Assembly: GCA_003194495.1 (NCBI GenBank)
Contig: PQXE01000018.1
Coordinates: forward strand, 1-56,203
Length of the DNA: 56,203 nt
Source of the DNA: Deltaproteobacteria bacterium
GTDB taxonomy: Bacteria > Desulfobacterota > Dissulfuribacteria > Dissulfuribacterales > UBA3076
Direction: 5' to 3'
A program made the translations under genes and the position numbers. Of the stretch, positions 45,938 to 54,035 are shown piece by piece (position 1 is the first letter of the stretch; every line of letters starts with the position of its first letter). The notes under the pieces were generated by a model. That model was not told the origin of the DNA. It was given only the letters and a program-made list of their open reading frames with translations, and did not search any database.

Positions 45938-46519
45938 TCAATCTTGAACCTTGCTGAATAATGGAATCTGGGGAAGGCCGTTTGCCTGATGCTCCAGTTC
46001 GGCCATTTCTGCCAGAGACGGCAGGTCTGACAAATCCTTTAATTCAAATACCTCCAGGAACTGCCGGGTCGTGCCATAAAGTAACGGGCGACCAGGAAGG
46101 TCCTTTCTGCCGACAATTCTGATGATCTTTCTGTCGAGCAGAAAACGCAGGGTGCCGCTGGCGTCCACTCCTCTGATACTTTCAACTTCCGCCCTTGTTG
46201 CTGGCTGTTTGTATGCTATAACGGCAAGCGTCTCAAGGGCTGCCCTGCTGAGTCTTACCGGAATTGATCTCTTGAGCCTGAGCACCCAGCTTCGCAAATT
46301 CCTGCGGGTCTGAAGACGAAATCCCCCAGCTACCTCTTTGAGTTCAAAGCCGCGTTTTTCGTCGTTGTACTCACCCTGGAGGATTTTCAATGCAGTGATT
46401 ATCGCACCTCTGTCATATTCCGGCAGGAGCTGAGTGAATTTTTTCAGACCAATAGGCCTGTCTGCTACCAATAACATGGCCTCAAGAATAGATTTTAGAC
46501 TGTGCTGGCCGGCTGCCAT
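45938..46519 (-). CDS. scpB: segregation and condensation protein B
   Basis: ScpB, 193 residues, the winged-helix partner of the SMC-ScpA condensin. Visible are LKSILEAMLLVADRPIGLKK, GFELKEVAGGFRLQTR, SRAALETLAVIAYKQPATRA, VESIRGVDASGTL and LLDRKIIRIVGRKDLPGRPL, a continuous match to the family. scpA is not next to it, which is uncommon but known. It may be co-transcribed with the FHA genes downstream. Confidence 0.93.
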   Translation of the reverse strand: MAAGQHSLKSILEAMLLVADRPIGLKKFTQLLPEYDRGAIITALKILQGEYNDEKRGFELKEVAGGFRLQTRRNLRSWVLRLKRSIPVRLSRAALETLAVIAYKQPATRAEVESIRGVDASGTLRFLLDRKIIRIVGRKDLPGRPLLYGTTRQFLEVFELKDLSDLPSLAEMAELEHQANGLPQIPLFSKVQD

Positions 46520-46553
46520 AGAATCGTTAAGTGAGAAGGCATCTCTGTGACAA

Positions 46554-46844
46554 TTACGTTTCTTCCACTACCACGGTTCCACTGACCTTGATGTCCTTGC
46601 CATTATCATCAATAAAAGAGAGATAGGAGCCTTGGATTTCTATTTTGAAACGGCCTTCCCAGTTCCTGATCACGTTTCCATTGCAGTCATAGAGGGTCAC
46701 TTTTCTTTCGATCCCGATAATGTCTGACTTGAGGTGCTTTATGCTCTTTTTCTGCCTTTCAGTACACGCAGGCATACTTAACATAAATATTATTAAGGTA
46801 ATGGAAAAAATGAGCCATTTTATCTTCAGACGCCTAAAGATCAT
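46554..46844 (-). CDS. small putative lipoprotein
   Basis: A 96-residue protein with a signal peptide ending in a lipobox (LIIFMLSMPAC) and then a compact beta domain: KSDIIGIERKVTLYDCNGNV followed by IRNWEGRFKIEI and a final IKVSGTVVVEE. Similar small proteins occur in several Proteobacteria and phages; function is not known. It precedes scpB by 34 nt in the same direction. Confidence 0.65.
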   Translation of the reverse strand: MIFRRLKIKWLIFSITLIIFMLSMPACTERQKKSIKHLKSDIIGIERKVTLYDCNGNVIRNWEGRFKIEIQGSYLSFIDDNGKDIKVSGTVVVEET

Positions 46845-46910
46845 TTAGCTTTTTCCTATCCCAATTTGAAGGTCTTGGGGTTGACCTCAAGAAGCTGAAA
46901 TTCGACTTTC

Positions 46911-48491
46911 TCAGAGTTCTATGGCTTGAGCCTTTTCAACACCGTCTTCCTGCAGGAGACGGGAAAGGACATCGGGCCCTACAGAATCATCCGTGGTCAG
47001 GAGTATGACATTCCTATGATGGTCAGGATCCTGTCCTACCTGCATTTGGCCTATGTTAATATTCGCCTCACCCAGGGTAATTCCGATTCGACCGATTACC
47101 CCCGGACGGTCTTGATTGTAAATGAGCAACATATGTCCCTCCGGCACAGCCTCCAGACAGAAATCATTGATTCTGACAAGACGGGGTTCTTTTTTGCCGA
47201 ATATGGTTCCTGCCAGAGTATTGGTGCCGTCGGCTGTCTTTACTGTGACGGTGAGGAGACTGGTAAAGTCCTCAGATGTCTTGCTCTTGGATTCCGTGAC
47301 TTTTATACCTCGCTCTTCAGCAAGTATAGGGGCGTTTACAAAATTCACTTCTTCACTGAGTATTGGGGAAAGGATGCCTTTGATTATTGATATGGTAACG
47401 GGTGCAGTCTCAAGGTTTGCTATATCCCCCTGATAGTAGACGATTACTTCATCCATGGGTGCGGTGGTAAGGTGGGCATGGAAGGCCCCCAATTTATCAG
47501 CAAGATTGAGGACAGGGGTAAGCTGGACCAAGGTCTCTTCGCTGACTGATGGCATATTTACGGCATTTCTCACCTCACCCTTTGTGAGATAGTCCGCAAT
47601 TTGCTTGGCAACAGCCACGGCAACATTTTCCTGTGCCTCTACGGTTGAGGCGCCGAGGTGAGGGGTGCATATAAAATGATCCATGGAGAATAGCGGATGT
47701 TCTTTACTTGTAGGTTCTGTTTCGAACACATCCAGAGCAGCACCTGCCACCTTTCCCGACTTCATGGCTTCGTATAAATCCTGTTCGTTGATTATCCCGC
47801 CACGGGCACAGTTGAGCACCATAACTCCATCCTTCATCTTATTGAAAAGCTCGGCATTAACGGACTTCTTTGTCTCTGCTGTTAAGGGAGCGTGTATGGA
47901 TATGTAGTCAGCTTTTGCAAGGACATTGTCAAGGTCGGTCAACTCCACTCCAAGTTTTTCAGCCATTTCCGGACGTATGTGAGGGTCAAATGCCACAACT
48001 TGCATTTTGAGACCTTGAGCAAGCTGTGAAACAATGCTTCCGATCCTGCCGATACCTATAATTCCAAGGATTTTCCCTGCCACCTCTTGACCTGAAAAGC
48101 GCTTTTTCTCCCACTTGCCTGCCTTCATCGTGGCGGTTGCCTGGGGAATGTGGCGTGAAAGTGCCATTATCATGGCTATGGTGTGTTCTGCAGCGGAGTT
48201 GGTGTTGCCCCCCGGAGTATTCATTACAACAATACCCCGCTTGTTGCAGGCAGCAATGTCGACATTATCAAGGCCTGTACCGGCCCTTCCCACAACCTTC
48301 AGTTTTTTTGCAGCATCTACTACTTCCCGGGTCACCCTGGTATTGCTGCGAATCACTAAGCCATCAGCGTCTTGAATGACCTCAAGGAGTTCCTCGGGCG
48401 AGAGTCCGGGGCACTCTTCCACATCAAGCCCTGCGGCTTTAAAAATTTCAATTCCATCCCTTGCTATAGGGTCAGTTACTAAGACTTTCAT
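46911..48491 (-). CDS. serA: D-3-phosphoglycerate dehydrogenase
   Basis: Phosphoglycerate dehydrogenase of the long type, 526 residues, first step of serine synthesis. The catalytic and NAD domains show ILGIIGIGRIGSIVSQLAQG, LNCARGGIINEQDL (Arg), AALDVFETEPTSKEHPLFSM (Glu) and CTPHLGAST (His). An intervening allosteric domain (about 320-450) and a C-terminal ACT domain with MLLIYNQDRPGVIGRIG follow. AAGGAA lies 8 nt before the ATG. It is followed upstream by a class V aminotransferase, which together supply serine. Confidence 0.96.
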   Translation of the reverse strand: MKVLVTDPIARDGIEIFKAAGLDVEECPGLSPEELLEVIQDADGLVIRSNTRVTREVVDAAKKLKVVGRAGTGLDNVDIAACNKRGIVVMNTPGGNTNSAAEHTIAMIMALSRHIPQATATMKAGKWEKKRFSGQEVAGKILGIIGIGRIGSIVSQLAQGLKMQVVAFDPHIRPEMAEKLGVELTDLDNVLAKADYISIHAPLTAETKKSVNAELFNKMKDGVMVLNCARGGIINEQDLYEAMKSGKVAGAALDVFETEPTSKEHPLFSMDHFICTPHLGASTVEAQENVAVAVAKQIADYLTKGEVRNAVNMPSVSEETLVQLTPVLNLADKLGAFHAHLTTAPMDEVIVYYQGDIANLETAPVTISIIKGILSPILSEEVNFVNAPILAEERGIKVTESKSKTSEDFTSLLTVTVKTADGTNTLAGTIFGKKEPRLVRINDFCLEAVPEGHMLLIYNQDRPGVIGRIGITLGEANINIGQMQVGQDPDHHRNVILLTTDDSVGPDVLSRLLQEDGVEKAQAIEL

Positions 48492-48566
48492 GTATTATTC
48501 CTTGCCCTTTCAAAAAAATAAAATCCTCACATTTATTACTGTCTTGGAGTCAGAAAATCAAAATCA

Positions 48567-49709
48567 TTACTTGTTTTGAGCAAAGTACGCCTCAGCAGCA
48601 GCCACACCCTTCCCCAGTTCAATAGGATAACCGAGTTGATTAAGCGCTCTTTCCACTGCAGCCAATGCTATGATCATATCCCATTCATTCAGATGTCCCA
48701 TATGGGAAATGCGGAAGATCTTACCCTTGGCTTGGGCCTGGCCGCCGGCTATGGTGATTCCATACTCGTCTCTCAGGATTTTTACCACATTTTGGCCGTC
48801 AATTCCCTCCGGGGCCTTGATGACTGTTATGGCCTCGGACGGGACCGTGGAGAAAAACCCAAGCCCCATGCCGGTCACTCCTGCCTTGGTGCCTTCTGAA
48901 AGACGCCTGTGGTGGGCAAAAAGGGCCGGAAGCCCGGTTGCCCGTACACCACGAAGCACCTCAGCAAGACCGATTATAAGGGATACCGCAGGGGTAAAGG
49001 CAGTGGTCTGTTTCTCAATGGCCTTTTTTTCCTTTAAAAAATTGAAGTAATATTTTGGCAATTGCGCCTTTTCTGCAAGCTTCCAGGCCTTCTCGCTGAT
49101 ACTCACAAATGCCAGGCCCGGCGGCAGGGACAAAGATTTCTGGGAGCCTGTTATCACCACATCCAGACCCCAGTCATCTGTCTTAAGCTCGTAAACCCCA
49201 AGGGCACTTATGGCATCCACCACCAGGACCGTGGCCGGTCTTTCCCTGACCAGTTTCCCCAGCTCTTCAACAGGGTATTTGACGCCGGTGGAGGTTTCAT
49301 GGGCCTGAACAAAAACGGCCTTGGCATCCGGGTTGGCATCCAGGGCCTTCTTGACTTCCTGTGGGTCAACGGCTTTTCCCCAGATGACGTCTATATTTAC
49401 TGCCTTTACTCCATAGGTATTGCATAGCTCGTCCCAACGCTCGCCAAACTTCCCTCCCCGTATCACCAATGCCTTGTCTCCGGGAGAAAGCAGATTGACC
49501 ACAGATGCCTCCATGCCTCCTGTACCGGAAGATGCCAGGATCAAGCAGTCATTTTTCGTTTGATAGAGATATTTAAGATCCTCTCGGACCCTGGTAAGTA
49601 TGGCTGAAAATTGAGGTGACCTGTGATGGATGATAGGCTCTGACATTTTTGCCAGAACTTCAGGTGCCACAGCTACAGGACCCGGAGCCATAAGATAGCG
49701 TTTGTTCAT
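48567..49709 (-). CDS. class V aminotransferase (alanine-glyoxylate / serine family)
   Basis: A PLP-dependent aminotransferase, 380 residues. It reads YLMAPGPVAVAPEVLAKMSE and IIHHRSPQFSAI at the start; the PLP lysine is in VITGSQKSLSLPPGLAFVSI (about Lys191). It belongs to the serine-pyruvate/alanine-glyoxylate group. In Desulfobacterota and Thermotoga-like lineages such enzymes stand in for phosphoserine aminotransferase next to serA, so a role in serine formation is likely, but not proven. A good AAGGAG is present. Confidence 0.92.
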   Translation of the reverse strand: MNKRYLMAPGPVAVAPEVLAKMSEPIIHHRSPQFSAILTRVREDLKYLYQTKNDCLILASSGTGGMEASVVNLLSPGDKALVIRGGKFGERWDELCNTYGVKAVNIDVIWGKAVDPQEVKKALDANPDAKAVFVQAHETSTGVKYPVEELGKLVRERPATVLVVDAISALGVYELKTDDWGLDVVITGSQKSLSLPPGLAFVSISEKAWKLAEKAQLPKYYFNFLKEKKAIEKQTTAFTPAVSLIIGLAEVLRGVRATGLPALFAHHRRLSEGTKAGVTGMGLGFFSTVPSEAITVIKAPEGIDGQNVVKILRDEYGITIAGGQAQAKGKIFRISHMGHLNEWDMIIALAAVERALNQLGYPIELGKGVAAAEAYFAQNK

Positions 49710-50067
49710 TTATTAACTCCTTTTTTATTTGCTTATTTTTTGTCACATGTCTTTTGCTATTTGATATCTATCTTGTCAAGGGTAGGGTGGTATTATTTTT
49801 TGAAACGCCTTCACTCATAGTCTAATAAAAAAAGCGTGGTTTTCCAACCGGGATAGATAACCCGTAAGGGCCATGTCATTCATTGATCAGGTTTGACAAT
49901 CAATATTGGCCAAATTAAAGTACTTTAATATCTGAACGAAAAGACTGTTAAGACACAATTTTGAATTGAATTTAAAAAAGGCAATAACCTTAATATGTTA
50001 ATTGTCTCTGATCTAAATTGAGAAAACAAAATTTGGAGTTTTCGTTCAGGCACTTCATGTATAGAGT
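49710..50067. other. intergenic region upstream of tRNA-Arg
   Basis: About 360 bp with no gene. TTGACA at 49893-49898 is a good -35 box, but the matching -10 (TAAAGT at 49916) is weak. The rest is AT-rich. Confidence 0.35.
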
Positions 50068-50144
50068 GGGCGATTAGCTCAGTTGGATAGAGCGTTGGCC
50101 TCCGAAGCCAAAGGCCGGGCGTTCGAATCGCCCATCGCCCACCA
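50068..50144 (+). tRNA. tRNA-Arg(CCG)
   Basis: The 77-nt sequence folds into a full cloverleaf: acceptor GGGCGAT with ATCGCCC, a D arm containing TAGCTCAGTTGG, anticodon stem TTGGC/GCCAA with a loop CTCCGAA giving anticodon CCG, and T arm GGGCG-TTCGAAT-CGCCC. The CCA end is encoded. It reads CGG arginine codons. It is a stand-alone gene between the aminotransferase and pta. Confidence 0.96.
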
Positions 50145-50223
50145 TATTCTCCCCAATGATTTGCTGATTTTTTCTATCCCCTTAGAATCACGAATCACAG
50201 ATTTCCGACAGTAGGAGGCTACC

Positions 50224-52326
50224 ATGTCAAACAACCTTTATGTCGTGGCCACTGAAGCAAGGAGCGGAAAATCAGCCATTATCCTGGGCGTAATGGAGAT
50301 GCTGCTCAGGAAAATCGACAGGGTTGGCTTTTTTCGCCCGATTATTTCAGACACCAAAGATCAGGATCATGATATCAATCTTGTTTCCTCATATTTTGAT
50401 CTGAGAATTCCGTACGATAAAATGTATGGATTTACCGGAACAGAGGCCGGCAATCTGGTTTCACTAGGCAAACAGGCTGAGATGATTGAGGGAATAATCA
50501 ATAAGTATAACCAATTAAGTGATGGTAGCGATTTTGTGTTATGCGAAGGCACCGACTTTATGAGTTCCGCGGCTGCCTTTGAGTTCGATATCAATGCAGA
50601 AATCAGTAAAAACCTGTCATGCCCGGTCTTATTGGTGACCAACGCACACAAGAAGAGCACGGATGATATAGTCCGATCCGTCGAAGTAGCTCTTAAATCC
50701 CTGAGTGGGAAAAAATGCCACACAATCGCCACAATCATTAACCGTACAGAGCCAAAGGATGGAGAGACGATTATCAAGCTCCTGAAAGAAAAGGACTTGA
50801 CCGGAGAACAGTTGCTTTACGCCATGCCGGATGAACCGTCTCTCGGGAACCCCACAGTAGGCGAGATTGCGAAGCTTTTAGGTGCTGATGTGTTATACGG
50901 GGAAGAACAGTTGAACCGGCACGTGCACAACTTTACGATCGCAGCGATGCAACTGCATAATTTCTTGACCAGGATAGAATATGGTTCACTTATTATTACT
51001 CCCGGAGACAGGTCAGACGTGATCGTCGCCTGCCTAGCTGCTGTTTCGTCCACGTCCGAGCAAAATATCTCCGGGATCGTATTGACCGGCGGCTTGAAAC
51101 CGGAAAAGCCAATATGGGATCTCATTAAAGGTTTTCCTTTGATGGTGCCTATTCTCAGCGTCAAAGAGAATACCTTCCCCACAGCAACAAATGTTAACAA
51201 GATCCACGCCATAATCTCACCGGATGATGACCGGAAGATAACGCAGGCCCTGGCGGTTTTTGAAAAAAGCGTGGATACAAAGCAGTTGGAGGAAAGAGTC
51301 GTTACAACTCACACCACCATCATCACCCCGAAGATGTTCGAATATGAGTTACTGCAAAGGGCCAGGGCAAATAAGCAACATGTGGTCTTACCAGAGGGCG
51401 AGGACGAGAGAATCTTGCGGGCTGCCGAGACACTGCTTTATAGGGGAGTGGTGGATATCACGCTTCTCGGCAATGAAGATCTGGTCCGTGGGAAGATCGC
51501 GCAACTGGGACTGAGGATGAGCCTTGCGAATATCATCAATCCCCTGAAATCCGGGTTATTTGAGGAGTACGTGCAGACCTATTTTAATTTAAGGAAACAT
51601 AAGGGGATCACAGAGGAATATGCACGAGACATGATGAGAGGTGTAAACTGTTTCGCAACCATGATGGTCTATAAGGGGCGTGCCGATGCAATGGTCTCCG
51701 GCGCGGTCCACAGTACGGCAGAAACGATCCGCCCTGCACTTCAAATCATCAAGACAAAGCCGGGTTTCTCCATTGTTTCGAGCGTATTACTGATGTGCCT
51801 GGAGGACAGGGTGCTTGTCTATGGGGACTGTGCAATTAATGCTGATCCAAATGCCGGCCAACTGGCTGAAATTGCACTTAGCTCCGCACAAACCGCAAAG
51901 ACCTTTGGCATTGATCCGGTTGTTGCCATGCTCTCCTATTCTACAGGAGAGTCAGGCAAGGGAGCGGATGTGGATAAGGTCCGTGAAGCAACCAGGATTG
52001 CAAAAGAAAAAGCCCACGAATCCTTCCCAGGTCTGAGAATCGAAGGACCTATCCAGTATGATGCAGCCGTTGATCCTTTGGTGGCAAAAACCAAGTTGCC
52101 TGAGAGCGATGTTGCAGGAAAGGCCACCACGTTTATCTTTCCTGATCTGAACACGGGTAATAACACCTACAAGGCGGTTCAAAGGTCAGCCGGAGCAGTG
52201 GCTATCGGCCCAGTGCTTCAGGGGCTAAAATATCCTGTGAATGACCTGAGCCGAGGATGCACAGTCCCGGATATAGTGAACACTGTTGCGATTACAGCAA
52301 TCCAGGCGCAATCGAAAAAAGGGTAA
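50224..52326 (+). CDS. pta: phosphate acetyltransferase, long form
   Basis: Pta, 700 residues, which interconverts acetyl-CoA and acetyl phosphate. The N-terminal part (about residues 1-215) is a P-loop, CobQ/BioD-like domain (YVVATEARSGKSAIILGV), next is a DRTGG domain (about 215-340), and the catalytic PTA_PTB part starts near residue 375 (LLQRARANKQHVVLPEGEDE) and includes FATMMVYKGRADAMVSGAVH and VDPLVAKTKLPESDVAGKAT. This is the long form found in E. coli. It precedes ackA, and together they make ATP from acetyl-CoA or activate acetate. Confidence 0.95.
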   Translation: MSNNLYVVATEARSGKSAIILGVMEMLLRKIDRVGFFRPIISDTKDQDHDINLVSSYFDLRIPYDKMYGFTGTEAGNLVSLGKQAEMIEGIINKYNQLSDGSDFVLCEGTDFMSSAAAFEFDINAEISKNLSCPVLLVTNAHKKSTDDIVRSVEVALKSLSGKKCHTIATIINRTEPKDGETIIKLLKEKDLTGEQLLYAMPDEPSLGNPTVGEIAKLLGADVLYGEEQLNRHVHNFTIAAMQLHNFLTRIEYGSLIITPGDRSDVIVACLAAVSSTSEQNISGIVLTGGLKPEKPIWDLIKGFPLMVPILSVKENTFPTATNVNKIHAIISPDDDRKITQALAVFEKSVDTKQLEERVVTTHTTIITPKMFEYELLQRARANKQHVVLPEGEDERILRAAETLLYRGVVDITLLGNEDLVRGKIAQLGLRMSLANIINPLKSGLFEEYVQTYFNLRKHKGITEEYARDMMRGVNCFATMMVYKGRADAMVSGAVHSTAETIRPALQIIKTKPGFSIVSSVLLMCLEDRVLVYGDCAINADPNAGQLAEIALSSAQTAKTFGIDPVVAMLSYSTGESGKGADVDKVREATRIAKEKAHESFPGLRIEGPIQYDAAVDPLVAKTKLPESDVAGKATTFIFPDLNTGNNTYKAVQRSAGAVAIGPVLQGLKYPVNDLSRGCTVPDIVNTVAITAIQAQSKKG

Positions 52327-52343
52327 CTGTTTACATTCCCTGG

Positions 52344-52445
52344 CAGCCGACAGGCTTTTGCAGGGTTTCAACTGCGGACAAGGTTGCACCAAAAGGCATA
52401 TTCTCAACGGATTGTGTTTTGAAACCCGAAAAAGGCTGTTGGCTG
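52344..52445 (+). promoter_or_regulatory. imperfect long hairpin between pta and ackA
   Basis: The left arm CAGCCGACAGGCTTTTGCAG (52344 on, continuing GGTTTCAA) pairs imperfectly with TTGAAACCCGAAAAAGGCTG (52419 on, to 52445). It ends 39 nt before the ackA start, so it may limit or process the transcript. The right arm is part of the 29-bp inverted repeat that flanks ackA. Confidence 0.5.
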
Positions 52446-52460
52446 TCAGGGGGGGAAGTG
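52432..52460. repeat. 29-bp inverted repeat flanking ackA, left copy
   Basis: The 29 bases from 52432 to 52460 (starting AAGGCTGTTGGCTGTC, with a G7 run) recur as a perfect reverse complement at 53703-53731. Confidence 0.85.
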
Positions 52461-52484
52461 AATAATTACGGGAGAAGGGTTGTT

Positions 52485-53717
52485 ATGAAAATACTCGTCA
52501 TCAATACAGGGAGTTCATCCATCAAGTACGAATTGTTCGACCTGGAACACCGCAAGATACTGGCAGGAGGTCTGGCTGAAAAAATCGGTGAAGAGAGCGG
52601 CGTTCTCACATACAGAACAGTCCTGCCAAACGGCAAATCAACAAAAAAAGTAGAAGAGGGGCTGATCGCTGACCACCATGAGGGGCTGAATCGTATCGTG
52701 GGCCTGCTGGTTGATCCAAAATGCGGGGTCATTGCGGATAAGAGCGAAATTTCGGCTGTGGGCCACCGCGTGGTCCATGGCGGTGAGGCGTTTCACTCAA
52801 CCGTGTTTATTGATGAAGACGTGATCGCAGCCATCAAGGAAAACATCCCCTTGGCCCCTTTGCATAATCCCTCCAATTTGATGGGGATTGAGGTTGCCGG
52901 ATCGATCTTTCCGGATGCGCCGCAGGTCGCAGTATTTGATACTGCCTTTCACCAGACCATTCCCATGACGGCGTTTCTCTATGCCATTCCCTATGAGATG
53001 TACGAGCGGCACAAGGTGCGGCGTTACGGTTTCCACGGCACTTCCCATGCCTATGTCTCCGAGCGGGCTGCGGAGTATTTGGGCCGGCCGCTTACAGAGC
53101 TTAATCTTATTACAATTCATGTCGGAAACGGGGCCAGCATGGCTGCCATTAAAAACGGCAAATCCGTTGATACCTCAATGGGTATGACGCCTCTTGCCGG
53201 ACTGGTGATGGGAACACGGTCAGGTGATCTTGATCCTGCCTTGCCTTTTTTCATGGGTGATCACTTAGGCATGTCATTTCAGGAAATAGACTGGCTGCTT
53301 AACAAAGAAAGCGGTCTCAAGGGACTGTGCGGTACCAATGATATGCGGGAAGTGATTGAAAATATGGAGAAGGGCGATAAACGGGCGGCAGTAGCGCTTG
53401 ATGTTTACGCATACCGGATAAAAAAGTACATCGGCGCTTATTTCGCGGCCCTTGGAGGAGTTGACGCCGTCATTTTTACAGCAGGAGTTGGGGAGCACGC
53501 ACCACTCATCCGTGAAAAATCGTGTCAGGGACTTAACAGATTCGGCATTGAAATTGATACCAAGAAAAATACTGCCGCCAGCGGCAGTATCCGGGAAATC
53601 AATACCCGGAACAGCGAGGTTAAGGTCCTGGTGATTCCGACAAATGAGGAGCTGAAAATCGCGAGGGAGACAAAAAAAGCGATTGAAGAAAATGAGCTCC
53701 ACCACTTCCCCCCCTGA
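52485..53717 (+). CDS. ackA: acetate kinase
   Basis: Acetate kinase, 410 residues from the ATG at 52485 (AAGGG upstream). The ASKHA phosphate loop is in LVINTGSSSIKYELFD; GHRVVHGGE, VFDTAFHQTIP, RRYGFHGTSHAYVSE and GNGASMAAIKNGKSVDTSMG are all present. It makes ATP and acetate from acetyl phosphate. An in-frame frame open farther upstream into pta is non-homologous, so the internal ATG is right. The stop lies inside the right copy of the 29-bp inverted repeat. Confidence 0.96.
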   Translation: MKILVINTGSSSIKYELFDLEHRKILAGGLAEKIGEESGVLTYRTVLPNGKSTKKVEEGLIADHHEGLNRIVGLLVDPKCGVIADKSEISAVGHRVVHGGEAFHSTVFIDEDVIAAIKENIPLAPLHNPSNLMGIEVAGSIFPDAPQVAVFDTAFHQTIPMTAFLYAIPYEMYERHKVRRYGFHGTSHAYVSERAAEYLGRPLTELNLITIHVGNGASMAAIKNGKSVDTSMGMTPLAGLVMGTRSGDLDPALPFFMGDHLGMSFQEIDWLLNKESGLKGLCGTNDMREVIENMEKGDKRAAVALDVYAYRIKKYIGAYFAALGGVDAVIFTAGVGEHAPLIREKSCQGLNRFGIEIDTKKNTAASGSIREINTRNSEVKVLVIPTNEELKIARETKKAIEENELHHFPP

Positions 53718-53731
53718 CAGCCAACAGCCTT
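53703..53731. repeat. 29-bp inverted repeat flanking ackA, right copy
   Basis: This is the perfect reverse complement of 52432-52460. It covers the last four codons and the stop of ackA. Confidence 0.85.
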
Positions 53732-53848
53732 ATATCAGATTTGTTGAGACTTTCTAAATTCTTTATCAACCGATTTTTTAAAATAGATGTTTCTGCCTGT
53801 AAATTCATCGTCTATTTTCCTCCCTTTACAATTCCTTTTGCTTTTATT

Positions 53849-54006
53849 GTAACCGTTCACGAGATTACAGCGCCCGTTTTACCGCACCCACCGAACTGTA
53901 AGCGTTTACAGGGTGCTGCAGATGCGAGGCGGAGGGTACGCAGACGTACTCCCTGTACTTCAAGTGCCCGACAACAAAGCAGATGCGGTGCCCTGTGAAC
54001 GCTTAC
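53849..54006 (-). repeat. 160-bp structured repeat, copy C (inverted)
   Basis: This is an inverted copy of the units at 22716 and 22974: it starts GTAACCGTTCACGAGATTAC and ends GGTGCCCTGTGAACGCTTAC. The long hairpin (53898-54006) is kept, with changes in the loop (GCGAGGCGGAGGGTACGC). It sits between ackA and the WecA-like gene. Confidence 0.85.
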
Positions 54007-54035
54007 CTTTTATTTAACCGGGGCGGTTCATAACT

